A stretch of DNA of 64,000 bases from Proteromonas lacertae (taxonomy: Eukaryota; Sar; Bigyra; Opalinata; Proteromonadidae), in assembly GCA_002245135.1 (NCBI GenBank), contig NGBS01000873.1, forward strand, positions 62,001 through 126,000, given 5' to 3'. Below, piece after piece: positions 10,522 to 24,485 of the stretch (position 1 is the first letter of the stretch; every line of letters begins with the position of its first letter). The position numbers were made by a program, and so were the translations under genes. The notes below the pieces were generated by a model, which saw only the letters and a list, made by a program, of their open reading frames with translations, did no database searches and was not told where the DNA came from.

Positions 10522-12946
10522 TTAATTACCATCGTTATGTTTTCTCATCATTTCATACACTTTCTGATCATTTTTAGAGACAGATGGTTTAATATTATCT
10601 AGAGCACTCTTAAAATTATCTAATGTAATAAAATCAGGAACTGGGCCTGTTTGCTCCAAAGCTGGCCTTAAAGCAGTTAAAGTAGCTTCACGAACAAGAC
10701 TTTGTAAATCAGCTCCACTGAATCCCTATTGAATAATAACACATAAAAACATACATCACATCTTGGATCTTTAGCAATTATACTCAAATCAATTCCTTCT
10801 TCTAAATGACTATTTCTTGTTAAAGTTTTGAGGATATCATATCTATCTTCTATTTCTGGTAAAGGAACATATAATTTTTTATCCAATCTTCCTGGTCTTA
10901 ACATTGCATGATCAATCATATCAACTCTATTTGTAGCAGCAATAACAAATACTTAGAATTGAATTAAAGGAAAATAGTATATTAAAAAAATAAATGATAT
11001 ATCTCCTCTTTTTTCTAAACCATCCATTTCTGTTAATAATTGATTAACAACTCTTTCACTTACACCACTATCTCCTTTACCATTTGCATCTCTTGTTGGA
11101 CATAATGCATCTAATTCATCAAAGAATATCACACAAGGATTAGAAGCTCTTGCTCTAACAAACACTTGACGAACTATATAAAACATACAATAGTGAAATA
11201 TATATACCTGCCTTTTCAGATTCACCTACATATTTGGTCAGTAATTCTGGTCCTTTAACAGATATAAAATTTGCACCACTTTGATTGGCTACAGCTTTAG
11301 CCAACAATGTCTTACCACAACCAGGTGGACCATAAAGTAAAATACCAGCTGGCATTGAAATACCATGTTTCTTAAATATTTCAGGATGTTTAATTGGATA
11401 AACAATACATTCATTAATTACATTTCTTATTGATTTTAATGAACCAACATCTTCCCAAGTCACATTTGGTTTTGTTGCAAATCCTTCTCTTTGAGCAGAT
11501 GGTTGGACTTTCTTTAATGCTTTAACGAAATCTTCCATTAATATGTATAGTTTATCTAATTCTGATTTATCTAATGGCCCTTTATTCCTCAAATTTTGAC
11601 TTATTGATTTTCTTACTTCTATTGATACTGATCCACTTCTTGTTCTTTTCTGTGGCTTGTCCTCAATTGGTATATTATTATCTTTATCACTTGTTATTTC
11701 TAATGTTGATAATGAAGATTCTGTGGTTGTTTGTTGTGAAATTTCATTAATTATTTGACTTTCTAAAACATCTCTAAATATTCTATTTACAGCTATATTT
11801 CCTGCTTCATTTCTATATATATATATATATAACAATAAAAAAGAATATAATATACACTAAAGATACTAAATCTGCCCCAACATAACCAGCTGTTTGAAAT
11901 GCCAATTCATCAAAATCAATTGAACCTTCAATCTTCAATTTTGAACATAATTTCTGTAATATCTTCAATCTTGCTTCTTTTGTTGGAACTCCTAAGCATA
12001 TTTCTTTATCAAATCTTCCTGGTCTTCTTAAACCATTATCAAGAGCATCAGGACGATTAGTCGCTCCAATTACTATCACTGTTTTATTGTCATTTTCATT
12101 ATTACTATCACTATTATTATTGTCTTCTTTACTAACTAGATTATCCATACAACTTGACAATTGAGCAACAATTCTAATATCCATTCCTCTTTGTGATTCA
12201 CCACGTTTTGTAATAATTGCATCTAACTCATCTATAAATAAAATACATGGAGCTATTGATTTTGAATATTCAAATAGTGTTCTTAATTTTCCTTCACTTT
12301 CACCACTCATTCCTGAAACAATTTGTGGTGCAGAGATACTTACTAATGGAACTTGTAGATTTCCAGCTATACAATGTGCTAATAATGTTTTACCACAACC
12401 TGGTGGACCATAGAGCAGAATACCATGAGGTGGCTCTGTTCCAATCTCCTTATATATTTCTTGATGTGTTATTGGATATTCTATCAATTCTGTTACATCC
12501 TGTATTACATCATCTATTCCAGCTAATGAATCATAGTTCTCTGTTGGGATTTTAGTGAATTTTTCATACTCTGCGTATTGGCTTACAGGTCTATACATTA
12601 TAATTATACATAATACCTTAATGCAGTATCTGGTTTATTTGATCTAGGAGTCATCGAGTCTATTGGCATGTTATTAGCCGATCGAGGCCTTTTTGCAGGG
12701 TTTTCAACAGCTGATTCTGCTTCTTTAAGTAACTCAAGATGATATTCTATTTTTTTGATTGCACTATTTTGAGGCGCTCTTTTTAATCTAAAATATGAAA
12801 TTATTTTGATTATACTCTCTATCTCTTGAAAATACAAATTGCTTTAAGTCTTCTAAATTGGTTGGTTTACCTTCTAAGCCAGACAAATATTCTTTTATTA
12901 TAGCTAAAAGCTTTGTATCTGTTCTTGGAGGCTTTTTACCAGACAT
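10522..12946 (-). CDS. NVL/Rix7 family double AAA ATPase
   Basis: A 738-aa protein in seven exons (12946-12816, 12787-12617, 12590-11856, 11812-11208, 11173-11001, 10952-10755, 10725-10522). The phases agree throughout. After a Lys-rich N-terminus, AAA domain D1 has Walker A GPPGCGKT and Walker [12 protein letters not shown] linker with a basic [12 protein letters not shown] patch follows, then D2 with [21 protein letters not shown] and AMLRPGRLD. The DELDALCP signature of D2 is that of nuclear VCP-like/Rix7, the nucleolar unfoldase that strips assembly factors from pre-60S ribosomes. Five introns are GT-AG (26-43 nt). The sixth, inside D2, is non-canonical and is listed separately. It is followed by the AP-4 sigma gene on the same strand. 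Confidence 0.92.
10953..11000 (-). other. non-canonical AT-AA intron with U12-like signals
   Basis: 48 nt of the NVL gene must be removed to join GLEKRGD to VFVIAATNR, a continuous AAA motif. On the coding strand it starts ATATCATTT (U12 consensus ATATCCTTT), contains TTCCTTTAAT close to the U12 branch-site consensus TTCCTTRAY, and has 11 nt between that motif and the 3' end. The end predicted by frame is ...TTCTAA, so the termini read AT-AA. No GT lies near the exon end, and the unspliced frame stops at the TAA. The exact 3' boundary is inferred from protein conservation. Confidence 0.7.
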
Positions 12947-13068
12947 GAAATAATCAATTCAAAAAATATATTCGTTACACTCAATACAATATAACAATTA
13001 TTCTTTTTATTGATTTTAATAAACTCGACATTTTTATAAAAATAACAATATATATTAAAAAAATGAAG

Positions 13069-13658
13069 TTAATATGTGTCTTTTGCTAATTTCATTAATT
13101 GGAATGGCTTTAGTATATTTTCTTTATTTGTCTCAACTATTGATCCACTTAATACCATTTCATCTAATATCATATGAACTTTTTCAAAATTAAATAGAAT
13201 CTATTAATAAAAACAATTATAAAATATAAGTAATCATACATCCATTTCAGTCTATTTAAATATATTAGTAAATATAAGTAAGAATATATAAATTATACAA
13301 CTTGGCCAAAATATGCATTTAAGGTTTCTACATAAGTTTGTATAAATTCAAATATTCCTAACTCGTTCTATGGGTTATAAAATGTTTTAAACATTTATAC
13401 CTCTCTATCTTCCGGTCCTACACCAACAATAAAGAATAAAGCAGCGTATCTTCTATATATTATTTTGTATCCGTGCATATCAAAAAATAAACACTATATC
13501 AATTATATAGTGAATAATACTTGTTTTGGACCACGTGAAACACATCGTCTAACTACCTCAGCTTCATATTGTGCTCTTTGCTCTTGTGACATGAATTCAT
13601 AGTATTGTGACAAACGACTCTGACCTTGTAAATTTGCTATGATGAAAAATTTTATCAT
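13069..13658 (-). CDS. AP4S1: AP-4 complex sigma subunit
   Basis: Five exons (13658-13521, 13493-13401, 13367-13299, 13251-13240, 13200-13069) with introns of 27, 33, 47 and 39 nt give 147 aa, matching the roughly 144 aa of AP-4 sigma. The longin-like fold is recognisable throughout: MIKFFIIANLQGQSRLSQYY at the start, IIYRRYAALFFIVGV in the middle, and EKVHMILDEMVLSGSIVETN near the end. Val-Glu-Thr-Asn after the Ile-Leu-Asp-Glu helix is characteristic of sigma-4 rather than sigma-1, -2 or -3. The fourth exon is only 12 nt (Thr-Glu-Met-Asp). AP-4 sorts cargo at the trans-Golgi network and is missing from many protists. No exon is long enough to show as an ORF. Confidence 0.92.
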
Positions 13659-13824
13659 ATTTTGAATTAAAAAAAGAAAAGATAAAAATTGACTGCAGAA
13701 TCAGATATGAATATGACGTGAAACGAATATATTTTTGATCATTGTTTATTTTTCTTTAATATACTCCAATAACGGACTCACAAAGATTATTTATAAAAAT
13801 TAAATAAATACCGACAAAAATCTT

Positions 13825-14843
13825 TCAATATATACCATTATCTTCATTCCAACTATGTGAACATTTTTGACACGTTAATTTCACTATCATATCAGGTGTA
13901 TCTTTACTACCCCAAGTTTCACCCTTTGGAATATCTTTTGGTGCTTTTATATACACATAACTACAGTCATTACAACCACATTTTGGACATGTCACTTGCT
14001 TAGTTTTATTTACTTGCTCTTTTACTATTGGTAGTGAATTATCACCCATTTGTTTTAATTTAATTTTAACTTTTTGATCCAACATGTCTTCGTTACTCAT
14101 ATTCACTATTTGACTTGTATCAATCTCATTGTTGAGTATAATCTTATATAATGTTGTGTTGGATTTATTATCAATTTGCATTTTTAATGATCTGAAGAAT
14201 CTCCTATAATTCTATTTATATTAATAATTACAATATATATACATCATCATCTGATGATCTATATTTAATAAATAATTCTTCTTCTATTCTATCAACTCTT
14301 TCAGTTATATCAGAATCATTGATATTTTCATCATCACCTGTTATTCTGTTTTTCAATGATTTTACTAATTTCTCTCTAACATTCTTTCTCACATCTTCTC
14401 CAGTTGATAGTTTATTGGATTGGCTTTCTGTTTTTAAACGCTTTACAGGTGGAGTAGGAGGAGGTTCATTATCTTCATTTTGTTGTTGTTGCTGTTCTTC
14501 TGCTTCTTGATTTATTTCTGCAGATAATTTCCATAAGTTTGCTGGAACTGTATCTGTTCTTTGAGTTGCATCGTAAGTATCCTCATCATGAATTGGCTTT
14601 TTCTCTTCTTCTAGTAATTCTTTCACTAAATCACTTTTAATTCTTTCTACGAACTAAAAATATAAATAGTATATATTATACTTCTGTAACTTCAGGTTTA
14701 AATTGTTTATATATTTTTTCATCAAATATTACAGCATTTGAAGGATGAGTCCAATGTATTGTACAATAATAATGTAAAAGACATATGTATTTATCGCAAC
14801 ATTTTATACAAGCATTATCTTCTTTGCAAACAAAACATTTCAT
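13825..14843 (-). CDS. TFIIS-like protein with N-terminal B-box-like zinc finger
   Basis: Three exons (14843-14682, 14653-14243, 14211-13825) with introns of 28 and 31 nt give 319 aa. Residues 3-33 form a compact Cys/His cluster (C3, C6, C12, C15, C21, H24, H30, H33) that looks like a B-box or related cross-brace finger. An acidic/Gln-rich linker and then a TFIIS central domain follow (about 105-245), with DVRKNVREKLVKSLKNR, IEEELFIKYR and NYRRFFRSLKMQIDNKSN, the last spanning the second splice junction. The C-terminal zinc ribbon keeps CPKC and CQKC and ends HSW, but its loop reads GSKDTPDM where TFIIS has RSADEPMT, so the catalytic Asp-Glu pair is not preserved. It is probably a Pol II-binding factor without cleavage activity. 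It is divergent from RPAP2, with 66 bp between the start codons. Confidence 0.85.
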
Positions 14844-14909
14844 TTGTAAAGTCCAAAATGAAATAATACAGTGTATTTTGTATATACACATGTATTAATT
14901 ATTTTTCTA

Positions 14910-16377
14910 ATGAATGAACTAAATAAGCTAAATGAGACAAAAAAAGAACAAAAAATATTAATCAATGAAGCTAATGCAGCTGTTAAATCACACATTCTTA
15001 GGTTACAAATTGAATTTTCAGAAAAGACATGCAGTTTAGAAGATATGCAAGTAATATTTGAATATTTCCAAGTATTAATAGAGTTAAAATTATATTTTAT
15101 AGCCTTCAGATTATTTAGGATTAGTAGAAGAAAGATCGGTTGATTATAATGCATGCGGCTTTCCGTTATGTCCAAATCATATAAAGAATAGAGAGAAAGA
15201 GTATTATACTAATTATTTGTTTTATGTTTAGAGATACACTTTATACTTCACTTCATCCTGAAGTTAAGATAGAAGAATATATACATTTTTGTTGTAGTGA
15301 TTGTTATAAAGTATTTATATAAATTTTTTAAATCTATTAGTCATCAAAAGAGTTTGAAAAATCATTGGATAATGAACCATACAATCTCAGAAAGAAAAAC
15401 ACTAGAAAACATTTTACAATAAAAATACCAAAGCATTTAAAGAAGAATATACCAACAGAAAAGCCAAAAGTAGAAGAAGATCAATTGAAGTTCGGTATAA
15501 TTTATGTTAAACCAAAAAATCAACCAAAAGAAAAAGAAAAAGAAATAAAAGAAAAGACAAAACAATTAAAAGAAGAACAACCATTACCAAATCCTCCAAT
15601 ATTAGAAATTAAAGAGAATAAATTACCAGCAAAAGTAATAGAAAAAGGAATAGAAGATTTAACCATTAATAATGCTGATGAAGATGCATTTAAAGTTGAC
15701 AATTATCAACCAAATGTATATATATAATCATTATTAATTTTTGTGTAAATTAGATAAATAAACAATTTGATATTTTTCAACCATATGTACCAATTAAAAT
15801 ATCATCTGATTTGGAAAGTTTTTATAATTTAATTCCAATGAGAACTAGATTATGGGATTTCTTATCATCATTTAAGACTATTTATACTGAAAGATACTTA
15901 CAATCTCCTGAATTAAAGGATTTTATAGTTCCTAATATAGAAATTAAATTTGATAATGATAATGATAAAGACAGTGGTATGGAAAGTGATGATAATGAAG
16001 AAGAAGTAGTAGAAGAAGAAGATGATGATAAATATTTAAATGTCCCAGCTGAAGATGTTAGTACAACAAGAATGAACGCATTATCTTCAAAAATTGAGCC
16101 ATTCTTTGATAAATGTATAACAATATACAATTTAACTGTAACTAAAGTCAGTTTTGCTTTGTGTATCCAAGGACTGTTGAGAACATTCAATTATTATAGA
16201 AAAATTATGGATATGAATGATAATGAAGTATTTTTAACATGTCTTGTATTTACTGAAGCAATATGTAGAAAGGGATGTTCTGAATCGCAACAAGTAGAAG
16301 ATTTGTTGAAATCGTGCAAAATGAGTTATGAAGATTTCATAGACTTATCAAAATTGTTATATAGAAGTACAGAATAA
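14910..16377 (+). CDS. RPAP2/Rtr1-type RNA polymerase II CTD phosphatase
   Basis: Five exons (14910-15050, 15103-15200, 15232-15310, 15341-15715, 15754-16377) with introns of 52, 31, 30 and 38 nt give 438 aa. The RTR1 domain lies at the N-terminus: LVEERS...CGFPLC, then a basic loop and FCCSDCYK, supplying the four zinc cysteines. Introns two and three fall between and just after these motifs. RPAP2/Rtr1 removes Ser5 phosphate from the Pol II C-terminal domain and helps polymerase import. The rest is a Lys/Glu/Pro-rich linker, an acidic patch (about 290-310) and a conserved-looking helical end. It shares a short divergent promoter region with the TFIIS-like gene, which may couple the expression of two Pol II factors. 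Confidence 0.88.
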
Positions 16378-16413
16378 TAATAATAATAAGTTTTGTTTTT
16401 AATATGTAATTGT

Positions 16414-18744
16414 TTAATTGAAGGTAAATATATCATCATTAAACCAATCAGTATCATTTGCTTCAACTTCATTCTTTGTAATTGATGAAACTGTGCTTTT
16501 CTTGGTCTTGCGTCTCTATATAAACGTATATACAATAATATATAAAAATATACTGTCTTTTGAATTGAACTTCTAAATTGTCTCTTTTCTTCAGTTTTAC
16601 TTGTTTCTTCAATTGTAGGTTGTTTAACAATAGGCTGTTTTCTATATATTCTAACACTCTTATTGGTATTATAAATGCCCATTTTACCAATACTTTCTTT
16701 CTTTAATAATAATTTATCTTCTTCTTCTTCTTCCTTCTTCTTTTTCTTCATTTCATACTGTTGTTGTATCAATTTGATTCTATTCCTAGCTCTTTCATTA
16801 TATCCTCTTTGTATTTCTTCTCTCATTTTAGCACCAGTATCTTCAATAACTTTACATTTTCTGATATGTTCTTCTTCTATACTTTTCATATCATTTTCTA
16901 CCTTTCTTTCTATTTCTAACTTCATTTCTTCAGTTAATTCAATAACCATTTCTTCTCCACAATCATCATCATTTTTATTATTACTGCATTTCTTGGCAAT
17001 TTCGTTGATTTGTATATTCAAATTCGATATTTCTTCATTTAACAGTTTTAACTCATTTGATTTTGCTTTCAATATTTCTTCATTCTCTATAATCTCTTTT
17101 TCTATTCTTTCTTTCTCTTCATTGAGTTTATTATATTCTAATGACTTCATTTGATTCTTTTCTTTTTCCTTCTCTTGTTTTTGTTTAATTCTTTTCATTT
17201 CATTTATATCAGCAGTCAATTGGTTCTTATATTCTATCAATTCACTAAAACATTGTTCTTCCTTGTATAATGTAGTTTTCATTTCTTCTTGTTTATTGTT
17301 TTCTAATATCTTATTCTCTATTTGTTGTTCAATTATAAGGATATTATTATCTAATAATCTTTCATTCTATTCCATAATAATATAAACATATATAATAATA
17401 CATTTTCTATTTCAGTCAGTATATTCAATACATTCTCATTCTCCATCTGTTGTTTTTCAATCTCTTTGGTTAATTCACTATACATGTAATAGTATAATAA
17501 CTATATAAATACTTTATCTTCAATATCATTGATTCATTTTCTATACTCATCATAGTTTCCTGTTCTTTGAATTGATTTAACTTCATCTCATTTTCATTGA
17601 TTATTTGTCTCATTTCATTCACTTTATTATCATATACTCTCAACTCTTCATTTAACATACCATTAACATTGGTTAATTGTATTTTCTTCTCTAATAACAT
17701 ATTATTATCATTTTCATCACTTAATAACTGTTTCTGAGTTTTATTCATCTCATTCTCTAATGATTGTATTTTATTCATATTATTATTCGATTGTATTTCC
17801 ATTTTCTGTATATATTCATTACCTGCTGATAATTGCAATTGTTTTGTATTTTCATCTTCTATAATTCTCTTATTCTCATTCATTAAAGTATTATTAAGTG
17901 ATTTATACTCAGTCTTGAGGTTAATATTCTCATTTTCTATTAATAAAATACTACCAGAAATATTTATACGATATTCTTTCAACTTATATTCATAATTACT
18001 CAATGTATTAGTCATTATTTGTATTTCTCTTTCTAGAAATTGTATCTTATCAGTATTTTCACTAATGATTCTATTATAATTCATAATATCAGTCTCATAA
18101 ACACTAATTACCTCCAATTTACCTTTTATATCTTCATTGGACATTAAATATTTCTCTTTTACTATGTCATTATTAGATTTAAATCTATATTTATTATACA
18201 TGTTTCTAAGGAGGTTTTTATACTATCAACTTTATATTTGTAAGAATTGAGTTTTTCTTGATATTTATCATTCTTAAGTGATAATAGTGAATCAACTGAT
18301 GATATTGTTTGACGAGTTTTCTCAATGTGGTTTGAATATTGTATACATTGAAGGACTGAAGCTTTAACTCTTTCATACCTTTTCTCTAATTGGCTCAATA
18401 CATCATCAAGTGAATTTATTCTGGAATCCATCAACGCATTCTTTTCTCTGAAAAAATTAGTGATATAAACCTACATTAATGAACTGTTTTGGGTTTTCAA
18501 TGAATAGACGACATGCTGCGCTGCTTTAAATTGCTCTATAAAGTCATTAACGGGATTATACGTTTTTTTGATTCGAGTAGTTTAGTCTGATTTAACATTA
18601 GATAAATATAAGTACCGATTTAATCAACTGTATTTTGGAATCCATATGGTTCTGCAATACTCTTTCAGCCTGTTTTCTTAATTCTGAAGTTGATGTCTTT
18701 AGTTTCTTAGTTTCACACATCGGATTGGATGCTTCCAGAGTCAT
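16414..18744 (-). CDS. long coiled-coil protein
   Basis: Eight exons with introns of 29, 26, 27, 38, 35, 35 and 38 nt join to 700 aa with all phases consistent. The start is ATG at 18744 (MTLEASNPM; a second ATG at 18720 is possible) and the stop is TAA at 16414-16416. Almost the whole chain is predicted coiled coil: heptad-rich Glu/Asn/Lys/Ile/Leu sequence with no globular domain, a poly-Lys then poly-Glu block near residue 590, and a basic then acidic C-terminal tail with NDTDWFNDDIF. It could be a cytoskeletal, basal-body or kinetochore filament protein. No family can be named from coiled-coil sequence alone. It converges with RPAP2, leaving 36 bp between the stops. Confidence 0.75.
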
Positions 18745-19033
18745 TAGATAAAGAAAAAGCGAATGAACGCTTTTGAAACACCTTTGAAGTTTGCATTTTA
18801 GGAATTGGCGCGTGAATATTTAAATTCAAATTCTAAGCTCTAAAAAAGGATCTTGTTGATCTGTTTAATAACTAATACATGAAGTTGATACTACTCATAC
18901 TCATAAATGCATTGATACCATAATTAATCCCATTTGACATTAATAAGATTATTAAAGAAGCAAAAATATAATTTGGTGACAAATTATCGTCAAACTTTTT
19001 CGATTTATCATTTTTTCTAAAATAATAAGAAAG

Positions 19034-21810
<2,777 letters not shown>

Positions 21811-21936
21811 ATATATTTTTATTTTTTGTGACTTTTTTATCACACATATGTAATAATAATAATAAAAACTTTTTAATTAGTAAATAGATATTATTATGAT
21901 TATATTCATGTATGAATAAGGGACTGTTTTTATAAA

Positions 21937-23560
21937 TTACTGATTGTCGTCTCCTGTAGACTTTGGTACTGCATCAGGTGGTGCATCTTGAATTAAATCT
22001 AGTAAATTATCTGCATAATGTGGATCATAGTATGAAATTACTTCAGGTGGGAATAATGCTGTTATTTCTTCGACTAAATCACCTAATAAATCTAAATTAT
22101 CTCTTTTCAATTCCTGTACATATGATAAAGCACCACTTACAACGAATTTCTTTTGGTATTCTTTATTTTTGGGTAAAATCACTGTCAATTGTTTCAATAC
22201 ATACTTTTTGATAGATACTGGTGCTTCTTGTAATATTGGCTGTAATGAGTCCAATGTCATACACTTCTCAAGTATAATTTTCAATGCATGATCAGTTTTG
22301 TGTTGTAAATCCTCAGAAATACCTTCACACATATTTACACTTACTAATACCATAACACATTCACTATCTAACAAATACCTAGTGTGGTCCGGACTGTGTC
22401 TTCCTAATTGGCCAAGTGTCCAAGCACAAGCTGCTTTCATAAAATCTTCTGGACTGTCACAAAGTGTTTTCTTAATAAATGGCAATACACCTGTCACTAA
22501 AAAGTTCATTGCCAAACTATCGTTGAATGCTGCGATATATCCTACAGCCATAATTGCAGGTAGTTGTGTTAATCCATTTGTATCTTGAATAAATGATACA
22601 ATTGGTTCACAAGCTCCTTTCTCCATAATTAGCTTAGAAAACTCTAATGAATGCTTTGCTATTTCTCTTAAACATGTCACTGCATTTCTTCTTACATAAA
22701 CATTCTCTACTTTTAAGCAATCAATCAAACCATCAATTGCACCAGATTGAACAACAGCTTGAGCCAAACTTGGGTTATGCTTGGCAATTTGGGATAATAA
22801 AGTACATACTTGTCTTCTTATACCCATGTCTTGATGCATTAACAATGGATTAGTGAATTTCAATGTTTCATTATTGACCACTTGTTGTGCTAATTCTGCA
22901 TTATGTTTAGCAATATCTCCTAATACAGATGCTGCTATTCTTTTCAAAAATATTTCTGGTTCTTGAAGACATCTTACTAACCAAGCTACAGCTTCAGTAT
23001 CGCATATTGGTTGAGCTGTATTAGGTGAATGTTGTGCTATATAACCTAAAGACCATGCACCAGCTTCTTTAACTGTAGGATCTAAATCTTGAAGTAAAGG
23101 AACAAGATTTTCTAATGTACCCGATTTAATAATTTTTGTTGCTAAATCTGCATTGTGTCTAGCTAATGAACGAATAACAAATGCACCTGCTTTACGAGTG
23201 TAAGTCTATTGAATAAAAATAAAGACAAATATGAAAATACATTCTTTGATGCAAGTGTATTGTTGATATGTGGTAATAAATCAGCAGAAACAATTTCGTT
23301 TGAAAGTGATGGACTCTGAGATGCAAGTCTTCCCATTGCGAGTGATGCTGTTTGTTGTATACTTGGAACAACATCTTTTAACAATGGAACAACTAAACTT
23401 AACACTCCTGCATTTAGTAATAAATCAACAAAAGTATCTTTTTGAGACAATTCTGCAACTCCTTGAATAAAATCAATTCTAGCTCTTTGATATTTCTCAA
23501 ATAACTATAATAATATATTTTTACTATTGCAATACTGATAGAACAGGCAGTATGAGACAT
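21937..23560 (-). CDS. SPAG6: SPAG6/PF16 armadillo-repeat central-pair protein
   Basis: SPAG6 (Chlamydomonas PF16) is an armadillo-repeat protein that stabilises the C1 microtubule of the flagellar central pair. Three exons (23560-23525, 23504-23241, 23205-21937) give 522 aa against about 509 in animals. Collinear family motifs are present: FEKYQRAR at the N-terminus, PSIQQTASLAMGRLASQ, EPEIFLKRIAASVLGDIAKH, KAACAWTLGQLGRHSPDH, and a C-terminus with PPEVISYYDPHYADNLLDLI. The second intron is an ordinary 35 nt. The first must be only 20 nt (23505-23524, GTAAAA...TATAG) if the ATG at 23560 is right, because every longer choice breaks the frame, so the extreme N-terminus is uncertain. The gene implies a motile 9+2 flagellum. 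It is divergent from the ribosomal protein gene. Confidence 0.93.
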
Positions 23561-23677
23561 TTTTCAAATTTAAAACGGATTACTGTAATTTACCAAAAGT
23601 GACAAATGGTGTTAGGTATAATAAATAAAACTAATCAAATTTGCATTAGTTGAGTTATTGTGCTTAAAAGAAAGACA

Positions 23678-24376
23678 ATGCCAGTATATATAACGACATA
23701 TAATATCTCAATCATTAACTGTTATTATGATCTATATTATAAGACTATATATTCCCACTCTAATCCTCATTTTTGAATTATACTTATTTTATAGCTCCGT
23801 CAATTTCAAGTTGTTGGTAGAAAGGTTCCAACAGAACAAGAACCAAATCCAGAAATCTACAGAATGAAAGTGTTTGCTCCAAACGATGTAACTGCAAAAT
23901 CAAGATTCTGGTACTTCCTTCATGTATTACACAAGTTAAAGAAAGCTACAGGTGAAATCTTATCAGTAAATGAAGTATAGATCCATTAATTAATAAATCG
24001 TTATAGATCTATGAAAGAAAATTAGGAACTGTAAAGAATTATGCAGTATGGTTAAGATACAATTCAAGAAGTGGATCACACAACATGTACAAAGAAGTAC
24101 GTGATGTAAGTTTAACACATGCAGTTCAAGCAGTCTGTATAATAGCTAATTTTATTTTAAATAGACAACGAAATGGCTAGCAGACATAGAGCACGTGATC
24201 GATCCATCCAAATCATCAAGACAGCCGTATTACCAGCTAAGAAATGTGTAAGACCAGCCACACACACATTCCACAATGCACACATTAAATTCCCATTAAC
24301 CCACGTCAGACCACGTAGAAACCACGGTTGTGAAGCTACCTTTGTTGCTCATCGTCCACATACATTCAAACATTAA
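23678..24376 (+). CDS. RPL18A: 60S ribosomal protein eL20 (L18a)
   Basis: Four exons (23678-23683, 23795-23974, 24007-24136, 24165-24376) encode a full-length eL20 of the large ribosomal subunit. The first exon is just ATG plus one codon. Motifs run collinear with the family: [77 protein letters not shown] and [10 protein letters not shown]. Introns two and three are the usual 32 and 28 nt. The first intron, right after codon 2, is 111 nt, several times longer than average here. Long first introns placed next to the start codon are also typical of ribosomal protein genes in compact fungal genomes. Confidence 0.95.
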
Positions 24377-24485
24377 ATATGAAGGAAGATAATCGATTTA
24401 AGCACTTAACTGGCATTATTAAATATGTTTTTTTTTTTGATATATAAAAATAACAATGGACAAGAAAAAAAAACTAATTAATAAT

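Noticed and set aside
12247-12555. Open frames antisense to NVL, SPAG6, the GPCR and other genes.
   Set aside because: They are shadows of strongly conserved coding strands and have no start context, introns or motifs of their own.
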